Origin: an uncultured Clostridia bacterium
Lineage (GTDB): Bacteria > Bacillota > Clostridia > Lachnospirales > Cellulosilyticaceae
DNA length: 60,026 nucleotides
NCBI GenBank assembly: GCA_937921505.1
Contig: CAKZUB010000036.1
Coordinates: 1-60,026, forward strand
Reading direction: 5' to 3'
Shown here in pieces: positions 43,389 to 53,092 of this stretch (its first letter is position 1; every line of letters begins with the position of its first letter). The position numbers and the translations under genes were made by a program. The notes beneath the pieces were generated by a model that had not been told where the DNA came from, did not search any database, and saw only the letters and a list, made by a program, of their open reading frames with translations.

Positions 43389-44279
43389 ATGATGATGAAA
43401 AGAAAACTCCGCTTATATAAGCCTTGGACCCCTTATTTGTATTTAGCTCCTGCATTTGTAATTCTGATTACTTTTGTATTTTTGCCATTACTACAAGCGC
43501 TTATATACAGTTTTCAAAGCTATAATGTTTTTACACCACCTACAGCTGTAGGTCTTAAAAACTATCAATCTTTATTAAGTGATCCAGTATTTCTTAAGTC
43601 AATGCAAAATACAATTATGTATTTTATTGGCGTTGTGCCGCCGCTTGTTATTTTACCATTGTTTATTGCTATTTTAGTTAATCAAAAACTTAGAGGTATT
43701 AAATTTTTTAGAGCGGCTTATTACCTGCCTGTTGTAACAAGTATGGTAGTTGCCGGTATTGCGTGGAAATGGATCTATGCAGACTCGGGGCTGCTTAATT
43801 ATATTTTGATTAGTGTATTCCATATTATAAAAGAACCTATTAACTGGCTGACTTCTCCTAAGACAGCACTTTATGCTGTAATGGCAGTAACAGTTTGGAA
43901 AGGTCTTGGTTATTATATGGTGATTTACTTAGCTGGACTTCAATCTATACCAGGTGAAGTGTGGGAGGCAGCAGAAATTGATGGTGCAACAGGATTTCAA
44001 AAACATGTGCGTATTACAGTGCCACTTTTAGCCCCTTCGATGGCGGTAGTGGCCGTGATGTCTTCTATGGCGGCAATGAAAGTTTTTGATGAAATCTACA
44101 TCATGACAGGTGGTGGACCTTTTGGCAGCACCAAAACAGTTGTCTATTACTTATATGAATCAGCATTTACAAAATTGCAGATGGGCTATGCCAGTGCTAT
44201 GGGATTCATACTATTTTTCATATTATTAATTTTTTCGATAGTGAGTATTTCTATATCTGATCGAAACTATGACGTGTAG
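43389..44279 (+). CDS. CUT1 sugar ABC transporter permease 1
   Basis: About 296 residues. Three ATGs in a row (43389-43397) follow GAGAGGG; the frame from 43344 would run through the hairpin and is rejected. Six membrane spans, starting LYKPWTPYLYLAPAFVILITFVFLPLLQALIYSFQSYN. EAA loop EAAEIDGATGFQKHVRITVPLLAPS. MTGGGPFGSTKTVVYYLYE is typical of UgpA-like subunits. No ATPase gene accompanies it. Confidence 0.92.
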   Translation: MMMKRKLRLYKPWTPYLYLAPAFVILITFVFLPLLQALIYSFQSYNVFTPPTAVGLKNYQSLLSDPVFLKSMQNTIMYFIGVVPPLVILPLFIAILVNQKLRGIKFFRAAYYLPVVTSMVVAGIAWKWIYADSGLLNYILISVFHIIKEPINWLTSPKTALYAVMAVTVWKGLGYYMVIYLAGLQSIPGEVWEAAEIDGATGFQKHVRITVPLLAPSMAVVAVMSSMAAMKVFDEIYIMTGGGPFGSTKTVVYYLYESAFTKLQMGYASAMGFILFFILLIFSIVSISISDRNYDV

Positions 44280-44289
44280 GAGGTGGCAT

Positions 44290-45132
44290 ATGAATGTAGA
44301 AGAAAAAAACAAACTATTAGTGAAAAAATGTATGATGTATGGCATACTGCTTATTCTATTATTAATTTCAGTAGGGCCCTTTTTATGGTTATTATCAACA
44401 GCTTTAAAGTCTAGTAATGAGAATTTATTTAAATTTCCACCGGATTTATTTCCTAAAGAGCCAACCTTTGCGAATATGAAAAAAGTGTTTGAGACCATTC
44501 CTTTTTTTACATACTTTATAAATAGTGTCATTTTAGCAGTGATTGCTGTCATGAGTGATATTATATTGGGGTCACTTGCAGCCTATCCACTAGCAAGAAT
44601 GAAGTTTAAAGGAAAAAAGATTATTTTTATGAGTACATTAAGTACAATGATGATTCCTTTCCAAGTTACAATGATTCCTATTTTTATTATTGTGACAAGA
44701 ATGCAGTTAAAAAACACTTATGCAGGTATCATTCTTCCAACGGCTGTTACAGCTTTTGGTATATTTTTGCTTAGACAGGCATTTTTAGCAATACCGCAAT
44801 CTTTGGAGGAGGCAGCTTTTATAGATGGATGTAATTCTTTTCAAGTTTGGTATAAAATACTGCTCCCACTTATCAAACCATCGATTGCCACATTAGCTAT
44901 TTTTACTTTTGTTAATTCATGGGGTAATTTTTTATGGCCTTTACTCATTTTGGATAATAAAAAGATGTATACACTGCCTCTCGGGGTACAGGACTTGCAA
45001 GGAACATTTACTACCGATTGGCGCTTGATTGCAGCAGGAGCGGTGCTTTCTATGATACCTATTATTGTTTTCTTTGTAGCGACACAAAAATATTTTATAG
45101 AAGGAGCGACTGCAGGTGGGGTTAAAGGATAA
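44290..45132 (+). CDS. CUT1 sugar ABC transporter permease 2
   Basis: 280 residues from ATG 44290, after TAGGAGGTGG; ATG 44269 lies before that site. Six membrane spans, GPFLWLLSTALKSSNENLFKFPPDLFP early, EAA loop EAAFIDGCNSFQVWYKILLPLIKPS, and the family ending QKYFIEGATAGGVKG. The alpha-mannosidase gene starts inside its last codons. Confidence 0.92.
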   Translation: MNVEEKNKLLVKKCMMYGILLILLLISVGPFLWLLSTALKSSNENLFKFPPDLFPKEPTFANMKKVFETIPFFTYFINSVILAVIAVMSDIILGSLAAYPLARMKFKGKKIIFMSTLSTMMIPFQVTMIPIFIIVTRMQLKNTYAGIILPTAVTAFGIFLLRQAFLAIPQSLEEAAFIDGCNSFQVWYKILLPLIKPSIATLAIFTFVNSWGNFLWPLLILDNKKMYTLPLGVQDLQGTFTTDWRLIAAGAVLSMIPIIVFFVATQKYFIEGATAGGVKG

Positions 45133-47671
45133 AGTATTATATGTTGTAAATCATACACATTGGGATAGAGAATGGTATCAAACCTTTGAACAATTTCGTT
45201 ATCGTTTAAAAAATGCGGTAGAACATATTGTAGACATGATGGAAGAAGGACAAATGGAGACCTTCTTGTTTGATGGACAGACGATTATACTTGAAGACTA
45301 TAAAGAAGTGGCAGATGGGGAAGATTATGAAAGACTACTTAGCCTCATTACAAAAAAACAAATAGAAGTAGGACCTTGGTATGTATTACCTGATGAGTTT
45401 TTAATCAGCGGAGAATCGCTGCTTAGAAATCTTCAAATAGGGATTCAAACAAGTAAAAGGCTTGGCAGTGATTATCAGATTGGCTATTTGCCAGATACCT
45501 TTGGACATATTAGTCAGTTACCACAGATCTTTAGAGGTATGGGTATTGATACGGCATTAATCTTTAGAGGTGCTCTTAGTAAACACACAGAAGTTACGTG
45601 GATTGGAGCAGACCAAACCCAGTGTTTAACGATTGTGCTTCCTTTATGGGAAGGTTATTATCAACCTTTTTTAAGTGAAGACGCCTTTAAAGAAAAAACA
45701 AAAGAGTATACTGAGCGTATTGAACCCTTCTTAAATACCTCCGAGATGTTGTTGCTTCATGGCGCAGATCACATGGTGCCAGCAAAAGATATTAAATGGC
45801 GCATAGGGCTCTTAAATAATTATTTAGAAAACACACAAGTAAAAGAGTGTAAAATGTCCACCTATGTAAAAACACTTTCTGGCAGGGTAACAAAAGAACA
45901 AATTGCAGGAGAACAGAGAAACTGCGAAAAAGCATATATACTGCCTGGCGTATTATCAGCACGTTCTTATTTAAAAGTTCAGAACCAGCAATGCGAGGAT
46001 TTGTTAACAGGATGGGTAGAACCTGTGGATTTATTACGTAAAGATAAAAGTAATTGTGGACAATTTATCACGCATCTATGGAAAACCTTGATTAAAAATC
46101 ACCCGCATGATAGTATTTGCGGCTGCAGTATTGATGAAGTACATGAAGAAATGGAAATGAGATCTAAGAAAATTATGCAAGCGGGCAATAGTTTTGTGCA
46201 GCAGAAGATGAATACAATTTGTCATACAGATCTTCATCAATATAATGACTATCTCTATGTGTTTTATCCTCATCTACACGAAAATCATTCTGTCTATATA
46301 GAGACAGAAGTCACTATTCCAGTAGATAAGGACACAGGGAATATTGGATTATATGAAGGGGATACGCGTATTGCTATTGATGTTTTAAGAAGTGAAAAAC
46401 GTGAAGTTTTTGTATCTGAGATGGAAAAGCAACCTAATTGGTATCCTTGCATTGTGTATACAATTGGTTTTGTAAGCTCTTTTGATGGGATGCAACTTAA
46501 GGCATTTCATATTACACAAGAGCCAGTAGAAAAACGCTTGGCACTTTTAATGACAACTAAGAAGCATATAGAAAATGAATATTATAAAATAGAAATAAGT
46601 TCAGATGAAACGCTGCGTGTTTATGATAAAAAGACAGGGCTGATATACGATAATCTACACCAAATAACCTCGACGCTCGATTGTGGAGATGAATATACGT
46701 ACTGTCCGCCGACTTATGATTGTATGACAAAAGCCACTATGCTAAAAGCACCAGTTGTTACAAGCGGAAAGTCTTTTGAAACGATAAGTATCTCACAAGG
46801 ACTTAATATGCCTCAGGAGCTGGATGCAAAGAGAGATGGTGCAGCAGATGACACGGTACTTTCAGAGATTTTTACAAAAATCACACTCTGTATTAACGAT
46901 CCAGTTATTCATTTTAAAACCACAGTAGATAATAAGGCAAAAGATCACAGGCTCCGCGTGGGATTTCCACTTTCTAAAAAAGCTGATTGTTCTTATGGCG
47001 ATACGCCTTTTGATTTGGTAGAGCGTCCAGTACTTTGTGATATTGGGTTTCATGCAGGCAAGCAAAAAGAAGTCCCAGTCAATACACATCCAAGCTCTAG
47101 TGTAGTTTATGCGGAGGGTATAGGGGTGTTACACGGAGGTCTGCAAGAGTATGAAGTTGGCTATTATGATGAAAATAGGGATGCTATTTATATGACATTG
47201 ATGCGATGTGTGGGCTGGCTCTCAAGGGATGATTTTTCTACTAGGGGTGGAGGTGCAGGTCCTAAAATGCCAACACCACAAGCGCAGTGCATAGGCACCT
47301 ATACATTTGATTACGGGCTTACACTCGCTCAACCTAAAGAGAGATTGATTAATCTGGCAAAACAAATGCGGATTAAATGCATTGTAAACCAAGGGTTATT
47401 AGCTGAAATACCTTCTACGCTATGTGCATTAGATAATCCAGACATAGTTGTAACTGCTTGTAAGAAAAACGAAATGAAACATCTTATTGTGCGTCTTTTT
47501 AACCCTGCTACGAAGCAGAAGGCGTGTTCACTTACATTTGGCCGGCCACTCAAAAAAGTGTGGGAATCTAATTTGCTGGATGAACCCGTGCAAGAGTTGA
47601 TAGCTGAAAGTCATAAGATTTCACTGTCTTTAAAGCCTAAGCAGATTTACACACTAACTATAGAACAATAA
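45116..47671 (+). CDS. GH38 alpha-mannosidase
   Basis: 851 residues, cytoplasmic (no signal). GTG start at 45116, overlapping the permease gene by 17 bases; no ATG is available near VNHTHWD. GH38 motifs: VVNHTHWDREWYQTFEQFR (zinc His and Asp) and GYLPDTFGHISQLPQIFRGMGIDTALIFRG with the nucleophile Asp127. LLLHGADHMVP, HPHDSICGCSIDEVHEEM and the C-terminal DSRGGGAGP-like SRDDFSTRGGGAGPKMPTPQAQ also fit. It cleaves alpha-linked mannose from imported oligosaccharides, as in N-glycans or alpha-mannans. Confidence 0.92.
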   Translation: MGLKDKVLYVVNHTHWDREWYQTFEQFRYRLKNAVEHIVDMMEEGQMETFLFDGQTIILEDYKEVADGEDYERLLSLITKKQIEVGPWYVLPDEFLISGESLLRNLQIGIQTSKRLGSDYQIGYLPDTFGHISQLPQIFRGMGIDTALIFRGALSKHTEVTWIGADQTQCLTIVLPLWEGYYQPFLSEDAFKEKTKEYTERIEPFLNTSEMLLLHGADHMVPAKDIKWRIGLLNNYLENTQVKECKMSTYVKTLSGRVTKEQIAGEQRNCEKAYILPGVLSARSYLKVQNQQCEDLLTGWVEPVDLLRKDKSNCGQFITHLWKTLIKNHPHDSICGCSIDEVHEEMEMRSKKIMQAGNSFVQQKMNTICHTDLHQYNDYLYVFYPHLHENHSVYIETEVTIPVDKDTGNIGLYEGDTRIAIDVLRSEKREVFVSEMEKQPNWYPCIVYTIGFVSSFDGMQLKAFHITQEPVEKRLALLMTTKKHIENEYYKIEISSDETLRVYDKKTGLIYDNLHQITSTLDCGDEYTYCPPTYDCMTKATMLKAPVVTSGKSFETISISQGLNMPQELDAKRDGAADDTVLSEIFTKITLCINDPVIHFKTTVDNKAKDHRLRVGFPLSKKADCSYGDTPFDLVERPVLCDIGFHAGKQKEVPVNTHPSSSVVYAEGIGVLHGGLQEYEVGYYDENRDAIYMTLMRCVGWLSRDDFSTRGGGAGPKMPTPQAQCIGTYTFDYGLTLAQPKERLINLAKQMRIKCIVNQGLLAEIPSTLCALDNPDIVVTACKKNEMKHLIVRLFNPATKQKACSLTFGRPLKKVWESNLLDEPVQELIAESHKISLSLKPKQIYTLTIEQ

Positions 47672-47690
47672 TATTGAGGAGAGACCTGTT

Positions 47691-49217
47691 ATGAATGTAC
47701 TCTATATCCCTTTAGATGAAAGACCTTGTAATTATAAGTACCCCCAATTGATTGCAGGTATGACAAATCAGATGCAGCTGGTGGTACCTCCTGTTTATTT
47801 GTTGGGAGAGAAAAAAAGAGCAGCAGATATAGACTTGCTTTGGGAGTGGATCTATCGAGCAGTACCCCAGTGTGAGGCAGCTATTATATCTATTGAAATG
47901 CTTATTTATGGAGGGCTTTTACCCTCTAGAATTCATACCTTATCGGAAGCTGAGTGCCTTGGGCGCTTAGAAAAAATCAAAGAGCTAAAAGATTTATATC
48001 CTAAGCTATGTATTTATGGATTTAACCTCATTATGCGTACCCCGACCTACAATAGCAGCGAAGAAGAACCTGACTATTATGAAACACATGGAGAAAATAT
48101 TTTTCAGTACGGGCGTCTTATGGATCTAAAAGAACGAGTAGGCCTTACACAAGATGAGCAAAAAGAGTTGGATGAAATAATTGAAACAACCAACAAAGAG
48201 TTTATCACAGACTATTGTGAAAGGCGTAGTATTAATATAAAAGTTACCGAGGCAGTTGTTGAGACAGTACAAGAAGGCATAATAGATTTTTTAAGTATGC
48301 CGCAAGATGACTCAGCGCCCTATGGTTTTACGGCGATAGATCAAAGAAAAATTATAGAGATGATAGGAAAAAGACGCTTATATGATGTGATTCATATGTA
48401 TCCAGGAGCAGATGAAGTAGGCTGCACACTGCTAGCACGGGTCTATAATATTAAAAACAACAGGATGCCTAAGATTTACGTTTTTTATAGTTCTACATTA
48501 GGTGCCCAGATCACACCAAAGTATGAAGATCGACCTTTTGGAGAAAGTGTAAAGTCACATATCTTAGCAGTCGGAGGGTTGCTTGTGGATACAGCCCATG
48601 AAGCAGATTTTGTTATTGCTATTAACAGTGCCGGCAAAATCATGCAAGAGTCATGGGAACAGCAGGAAAAAGACGTTACTTATGCGAGCTACCGTAATCT
48701 ACGAGAGTTTGTGCAGAAAATTGCCTACTATATCAGTCAAAATAAAAAGTGTGTAGTCGCAGATGTAAGCTTTAGTAATGGCGGAGACCATGAACTCATA
48801 CACATGTTGGATCAGAAAAAGCTATTAGATAAGATTGGTGGTTATGCAGGGTGGAACACAGCGTGCAATACTTTAGGCACTGTTATTGCAACAGGAATCA
48901 TAGGTTTGCAAGAGGCTGATCAAGTGGAGGTTACTAAGAATTTAGTCTATCGTATACTAGAGGACTGGGGCTATCAAACGCATGCACGTCAACAAGTTAT
49001 ACAAAACTTTTTACCAAAGATCGGGGCTTCTTATTATGATTTTGATTCAAAAGATGAAGAAATACACAGTGAAATGAAGCGTGTCATGCAATCACTATGG
49101 CAAGAACATATAGTCCATACATTTAAGGACTATCAAGTACAGATACAAAACGTCTATACCCCTTGGAACCGCATGTTTGAGATTGGCATGGAGTTACTTA
49201 TAGAAAAGAGGGATTAG
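47691..49217 (+). CDS. DUF4127 family protein
   Basis: 508 residues, cytoplasmic. It opens with the DUF4127 signature NVLYIPLDERPCNYKYPQLIAGM. Other conserved pieces: SIEMLIYGGLLPSRIH, MRTPTYNSSEEEPDYYE, GADEVGCTLLARVYN, VADVSFSNGGDHELIHML, and YAGWNTACNTLGTVIATG. The function of the family is not known to me. The conserved acidic and His residues suggest a metal- or sugar-binding enzyme. It sits between an alpha-mannosidase and a ROK kinase with gaps of 19 and 1 bases, so a role in the same glycan pathway is likely. Confidence 0.85.
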   Translation: MNVLYIPLDERPCNYKYPQLIAGMTNQMQLVVPPVYLLGEKKRAADIDLLWEWIYRAVPQCEAAIISIEMLIYGGLLPSRIHTLSEAECLGRLEKIKELKDLYPKLCIYGFNLIMRTPTYNSSEEEPDYYETHGENIFQYGRLMDLKERVGLTQDEQKELDEIIETTNKEFITDYCERRSINIKVTEAVVETVQEGIIDFLSMPQDDSAPYGFTAIDQRKIIEMIGKRRLYDVIHMYPGADEVGCTLLARVYNIKNNRMPKIYVFYSSTLGAQITPKYEDRPFGESVKSHILAVGGLLVDTAHEADFVIAINSAGKIMQESWEQQEKDVTYASYRNLREFVQKIAYYISQNKKCVVADVSFSNGGDHELIHMLDQKKLLDKIGGYAGWNTACNTLGTVIATGIIGLQEADQVEVTKNLVYRILEDWGYQTHARQQVIQNFLPKIGASYYDFDSKDEEIHSEMKRVMQSLWQEHIVHTFKDYQVQIQNVYTPWNRMFEIGMELLIEKRD

Positions 49218-49218
49218 C

Positions 49219-50133
49219 ATGAAACATTTTATAGCTCTAGATATAGGTGGAACCAGCATAAAATATGGCGTCATTAATGAAATGGGAGTTATACTAAGAA
49301 AAGGTGAGATAAAGACTGAGGCCGAAAAGGGCGGGCAAGCCTTGCTCAAAAAAATAACAGACCTAATCAAAGAGCAGATGCAAGGTGCGCCGCACATTGA
49401 TGGTATTGGTATTAGTACAGCAGGGCAAGTATGTCCAAAATCAGGGAGTGTTTTATTTGCCACGGATAACTTGCCTGGGTGGACGGGCATAGAGCTTAAA
49501 AAGCATATTCAAGACACATTCTTATTACCAGTAGCGGTAGAAAATGATGTGAATGCAGCAGCCTTAGGTGAGAAGTGGTTAGGCGCTGGCAGCGAAGTCG
49601 AAGACTTTTTATGTTTAACGATAGGGACAGGAATTGGCGGTGCGATTGTCATAAATGGAAAGGTGTATCACGGTATAGCGGGTACGGCTGGAGAGTTTGG
49701 GCATATCGTGATACACAAAGGCGGAAAACCTTGTACTTGTGGCAGCAAAGGGTGTTTTGAACAATATGCATCAACTAAAGCCCTTGCGCTTATAGCAGAA
49801 GAAATAAATTTGAAAAATAGATTTAAAAGTAAAATAATTACTGGTAAAATGATATTTGAAGAGGCAGCTAAAGGAGACATAGTGTGTCAGGAGGCAATAG
49901 ACCTATTTATTAACAATATGGCAGTTGGTATTGCAAGTTTGGTGCATATTTTTAATCCAGGTTTTATTATTATTGGTGGGGGCATCTCTGCACAGGGACT
50001 ATGGCTTAGCCAAAAAATTGAACAAGCAGTCAAAGCATCTGTTATGCCTTCTTTTGCTAAAGAGCTGCACGTATGCTTTGCAAAGCTCGGAAATGATGCG
50101 GGGATATTAGGGTCAGTGTATGGATTACTATAA
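49219..50133 (+). CDS. ROK-family sugar kinase
   Basis: 304 residues. ALDIGGTSIKYGVINEMG (ATP site), ENDVNAAALGEKWLGAG, TIGTGIGGAIVINGKVYHG, GEFGHIVIH and the zinc motif CTCGSKGCFEQYAS. No HTH, so it is an enzyme and not a NagC-type repressor. It starts one base after the DUF4127 stop. With NanE in the same operon, N-acetylmannosamine or another hexosamine or mannose is a plausible substrate, phosphorylated at O6. Confidence 0.88.
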   Translation: MKHFIALDIGGTSIKYGVINEMGVILRKGEIKTEAEKGGQALLKKITDLIKEQMQGAPHIDGIGISTAGQVCPKSGSVLFATDNLPGWTGIELKKHIQDTFLLPVAVENDVNAAALGEKWLGAGSEVEDFLCLTIGTGIGGAIVINGKVYHGIAGTAGEFGHIVIHKGGKPCTCGSKGCFEQYASTKALALIAEEINLKNRFKSKIITGKMIFEEAAKGDIVCQEAIDLFINNMAVGIASLVHIFNPGFIIIGGGISAQGLWLSQKIEQAVKASVMPSFAKELHVCFAKLGNDAGILGSVYGLL

Positions 50134-50171
50134 AAGGCTTAAAAGCAGTATTATAGAAAGGAAGTTGAGAT

Positions 50172-51047
50172 ATGGTTCCCAATAATACAGAAGTAGGAAG
50201 CGTTTTGCCGATGATCGCAAGTTTGCTTCAAAGCTTTACTAAGTCAGAAAAGAAGGTTGCAGAGGTTGTGTTAAAACAGCCTAGTCAGATTATTTATAGC
50301 TCTATCACAGATCTTGCTGAAATGGTGGGGGTTGGAGATACAACTATCATTCGTTTTTGCAGAAAACTTAGATTTAAAGGCTATCAAGGCTTTAAAATGG
50401 CACTGGCACAAGAAATATCAGCGAGTAACGGCGAGTCTTCTGTTGTACTTAGCGAAGAGATTGCAGATGATGATGCAACAGATATTGTGATTCAAAAGTT
50501 ATATCATATCAATACAAGCGCCTTGCAAGAGACGCTTTCTCTATTACAGCAAGAACAAGTATTAAAAGCAGTAGAGCTTATTAGAAAAAGTCGCAGAGTC
50601 CATTTTTACGGCGTAGGATCATCTGGCGTTACTGCATTAGATGCCAAATATAAATTTATGCGCATTGGTCTTTTAGTGGACTGTTATATGGATGGACATA
50701 TGATGGCGATGGATGCTTCTCTACTCACAGGGGAAGATGTTGTTATTGGTATTTCTCATTCTGGCAGTGCAAAAGATACGATACAGGCCTTGTGTCTAGC
50801 GAAAGAAGCCGGTGCAAAAACCATTTGTATTACACATCATGCCAGGTCTCCGATTACACGCTATGCTGATGTTATACTTCTGACGGGGTCTAGGGAAGGT
50901 CCGCTGCAAGGCGGTGCACTATCAACAAAAATTGCACAGCTCTTTGTGTTAGATATTCTTTATACAGAAGTATTTCGCAGTAACCAAGTAAAATATAGAG
51001 AGAATAAGAAGAAAAGCGGAGACGCTATTGAGGAAAAGTTGTTTTAA
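50172..51047 (+). CDS. RpiR/MurR-family transcriptional regulator
   Basis: 291 residues. N-terminal HTH_6 domain (about 10-85: SLLQSFTKSEKKVAEVVLKQPSQIIYSSITDLAEMVGVGDTTIIRFCRKLRFKGYQGFKMAL) and C-terminal SIS sugar-phosphate-binding domain (about 125-255: RVHFYGVGSSGVTALDAKYKF and VVIGISHSGSAKDTIQALCLAKEAGAKTICIT). It ends the operon and likely represses its promoter until a phosphosugar such as ManNAc-6-phosphate binds. The palindrome at 39807 is a suitable target. Confidence 0.9.
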   Translation: MVPNNTEVGSVLPMIASLLQSFTKSEKKVAEVVLKQPSQIIYSSITDLAEMVGVGDTTIIRFCRKLRFKGYQGFKMALAQEISASNGESSVVLSEEIADDDATDIVIQKLYHINTSALQETLSLLQQEQVLKAVELIRKSRRVHFYGVGSSGVTALDAKYKFMRIGLLVDCYMDGHMMAMDASLLTGEDVVIGISHSGSAKDTIQALCLAKEAGAKTICITHHARSPITRYADVILLTGSREGPLQGGALSTKIAQLFVLDILYTEVFRSNQVKYRENKKKSGDAIEEKLF

Positions 51048-51076
51048 GAGAAATATAAAATTTTAAGCGCATCCTA

Positions 51077-51137
51077 TCATAAATAACAAGGGGTACCAAA
51101 CATAATTTTGTTGTTTGGTACCCCTTGTTATTTATGA
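51077..51137. terminator. Perfect 25-base inverted repeat ending the mannoside operon
   Basis: Arms at 51077-51101 and 51113-51137 are exact complements over 25 bases, with GGGGTACC in the middle and A/T-rich ends (TCATAAATAAC and GTTATTTATGA). The 11-base loop is T-rich. A very stable hairpin; the A/T ends can serve as the A- or U-run in either direction. Confidence 0.8.
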
Positions 51138-51146
51138 ATTATTGTA

Positions 51147-51176
51147 AATCTTAAGAAATCTTAATAATTTTAGATA
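51147..51176 (+). promoter_or_regulatory. Three 10-base direct repeats, likely OmpR-type regulator site
   Basis: AATCTTAAGA, AATCTTAATA and ATTTTAGATA follow each other with helical-turn spacing. Tandem TCTTAA-like repeats at about 10-11 bases are the usual binding pattern of OmpR/PhoB-type regulators. They lie about 65 bases before the first gene of an operon that ends in such a regulator (54825), so autoregulation is likely. Confidence 0.55.
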
Positions 51177-51239
51177 TGGATATTAAGAACTTAGAGATAG
51201 AATAAGGTCATTAGATAAGAAGGAGAGGAAAAAAGGGAT

Positions 51240-51809
51240 ATGAGTGAAAAGGAATATGAAAAATATGAAGAGCGTGAGCAGTATGAGGAGTATAAGCTAG
51301 ATGATGATAAACAAATAGACTATACAGAGCTTGATGAGGTTGCAGAATATTTACCTGTAAAAGTAGAGGAAGTCTTAACACAAAAAGAAGACATTTTTCA
51401 AGAAGAACCTAAGGACACTTCTTTTAAGGCACATACTTATCAAAAGGCTAAGAATCAACATGGTTTCAAAAAATGGTTTATGAAATGCTTGAAGCTTATT
51501 TTATTTCTTATGTGTCTGCCTTTTATACTTATAGTAGCAGGGGTGGGGGTATTCGTGGCGATAGCCTTCCTAGGAGGCGGTATAGGACTTCTTGGCGGAG
51601 GACTTGTGCTACTCATTGGATCAGCTTTCTTTTCAAGTTACCTCGGAGGAACTCTTATTATGCTAGGCATTACGACTTCGGTAACATTATTTGCAGCTGG
51701 TGCATTAGCGATGATTCTATTTATCATCGTAATAAAAGCACTGATAAGTGCGATAAAATATTATTACAAAAAAAGAAAACAAAGTCATGCACAAAGCGAG
51801 GTAAGATAA
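51240..51809 (+). CDS. Membrane protein with acidic N-terminus (DUF1700-like context)
   Basis: 189 residues. The first 75 are very charged and acidic (E/K/Y/D-rich, probably disordered and cytoplasmic). A basic stretch follows, then three or four membrane segments (about 87-180) with glycine-rich FLGGGIGLLGGGLVLLIG and GGTLIMLGITTSVTLFAAGALAMILFI, resembling the membrane part of DUF1700-type proteins. It ends in KKRKQS. Start follows AGGAGAGGAAAAAAGGGAT. The next gene starts one base after its stop. Probably part of an envelope-sensing or anti-regulator module; function not known. Confidence 0.6.
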   Translation: MSEKEYEKYEEREQYEEYKLDDDKQIDYTELDEVAEYLPVKVEEVLTQKEDIFQEEPKDTSFKAHTYQKAKNQHGFKKWFMKCLKLILFLMCLPFILIVAGVGVFVAIAFLGGGIGLLGGGLVLLIGSAFFSSYLGGTLIMLGITTSVTLFAAGALAMILFIIVIKALISAIKYYYKKRKQSHAQSEVR

Positions 51810-51810
51810 C

Positions 51811-53031
51811 ATGAAAAAGTGGATTATTATTTTAAGTGCTATTATGATATTAGGGGCAGCCAGCAGTGGAGCTCTGGCGGGACATATTTATTATAAAGAA
51901 ATGAAAACCTATGAAGATTATGATAAGCAAGAATTAGAAATGAGTGGTCTTGAAAATATCTACATAGACTCAGCTGTCAAGGTAAGTGTGCAGCCAACAG
52001 ATGGGCCCGCATACGTTGAGTTTAGTCAGAAATTCACGAGTATCATAGATAAAGTGCCTACTTATGAACTACAAGTAGAGTCAAGGGAGCAGGCAGCTTA
52101 TATCACGGTAAAGCAAACAGCAGAGTTAGATCTAATGATTGGCATACAGGAAAACAGAACACTCTGTACGCTTTATTTACCTAGGATGGCTCTTGATAAG
52201 TTAAGTATTAAAAATCTAGGGAACTATAATCAGGGAGTGGGTGATTTGGAGCTTGATCTTAGGCATAACGATATTAAAGAATTGTTCATTCATACAAACA
52301 GAAGACAGACTATTTATATTGATGGTAGTTATGAGAAGGTAGATATTACGCAACAGGGAGGAAGGATAGAAATGCATTCTAAGCTGCCAGTTGACTTAAA
52401 AATAGCTGGAAGTGAAGAGTGTCAATTAACAGGAGCTTATAGTAAAATAAAAGTACAAGGAATTCAGCAACTTTTGGATATTAGCTCAGAGCTTCCAGCA
52501 GAGGTATGGATAGAAACTGGTCATGGGAGTGTTAAATTAAACGGCAGCTATAAGCAAGTTGATATAAAGGGACATGGGTATATGGATATAGGAGTCAAAT
52601 CAAATACATTATGTCAAGTTAGTATTGACAGTGGGCAAGGAAAAGTAAAATTAGAAGGTGCCCTTCAGTTAGTAGCTGTAAAGTTAGATGGAGGAGATAT
52701 AGAGCTTAATACAACAGTTATCCCAAAACGTATTGACATACTAGGAGGTAGTGGGAGTACAAGGTTAATGTTACCCAATAATATAACGGGTATAGATTTA
52801 ACAGATAATAGTCGTATTTACTATGAAGATAATTTTCCAAACGAGAAGAAAGTAATAAGTGATTATGTGCTAGAAAATACTTTAGCATCAGGAAATATAA
52901 GAAGATATATGTATGGAGATGCTTCGACGAAGATCTTTGTTGAATCTAATCAGTACAATGACATTTATATACTGAATAATGGCTATGTAAGTCATATTGT
53001 AGAAACACAAGAAGCAGTTCAAGTACAATAG
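51811..53031 (+). CDS. Membrane-anchored DUF4097-like beta-helix protein
   Basis: 406 residues. One N-terminal membrane anchor or uncleaved signal (residues 5-25), then a long run of short beta strands with periodic polar turns: LENIYIDSAVKVSVQP, LDKLSIKNLGNYN, IKELFIHTNRRQTIYIDGSYEKVDITQQGGRIEMHS, GHGSVKLNGSYKQVDIKGHGYMDIGV. This is the pattern of DUF4097/DUF2807 adhesin-like beta helices. It is exposed outside the membrane and is likely a stress or envelope factor controlled by the two-component genes downstream. A hairpin element separates it from those. Confidence 0.65.
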   Translation: MKKWIIILSAIMILGAASSGALAGHIYYKEMKTYEDYDKQELEMSGLENIYIDSAVKVSVQPTDGPAYVEFSQKFTSIIDKVPTYELQVESREQAAYITVKQTAELDLMIGIQENRTLCTLYLPRMALDKLSIKNLGNYNQGVGDLELDLRHNDIKELFIHTNRRQTIYIDGSYEKVDITQQGGRIEMHSKLPVDLKIAGSEECQLTGAYSKIKVQGIQQLLDISSELPAEVWIETGHGSVKLNGSYKQVDIKGHGYMDIGVKSNTLCQVSIDSGQGKVKLEGALQLVAVKLDGGDIELNTTVIPKRIDILGGSGSTRLMLPNNITGIDLTDNSRIYYEDNFPNEKKVISDYVLENTLASGNIRRYMYGDASTKIFVESNQYNDIYILNNGYVSHIVETQEAVQVQ

Positions 53032-53092
53032 AGTGTACTATCGTTAATAGGTGATTGAAAAACTTAAGAGATTTAGGTTATCGAATAGGGGC

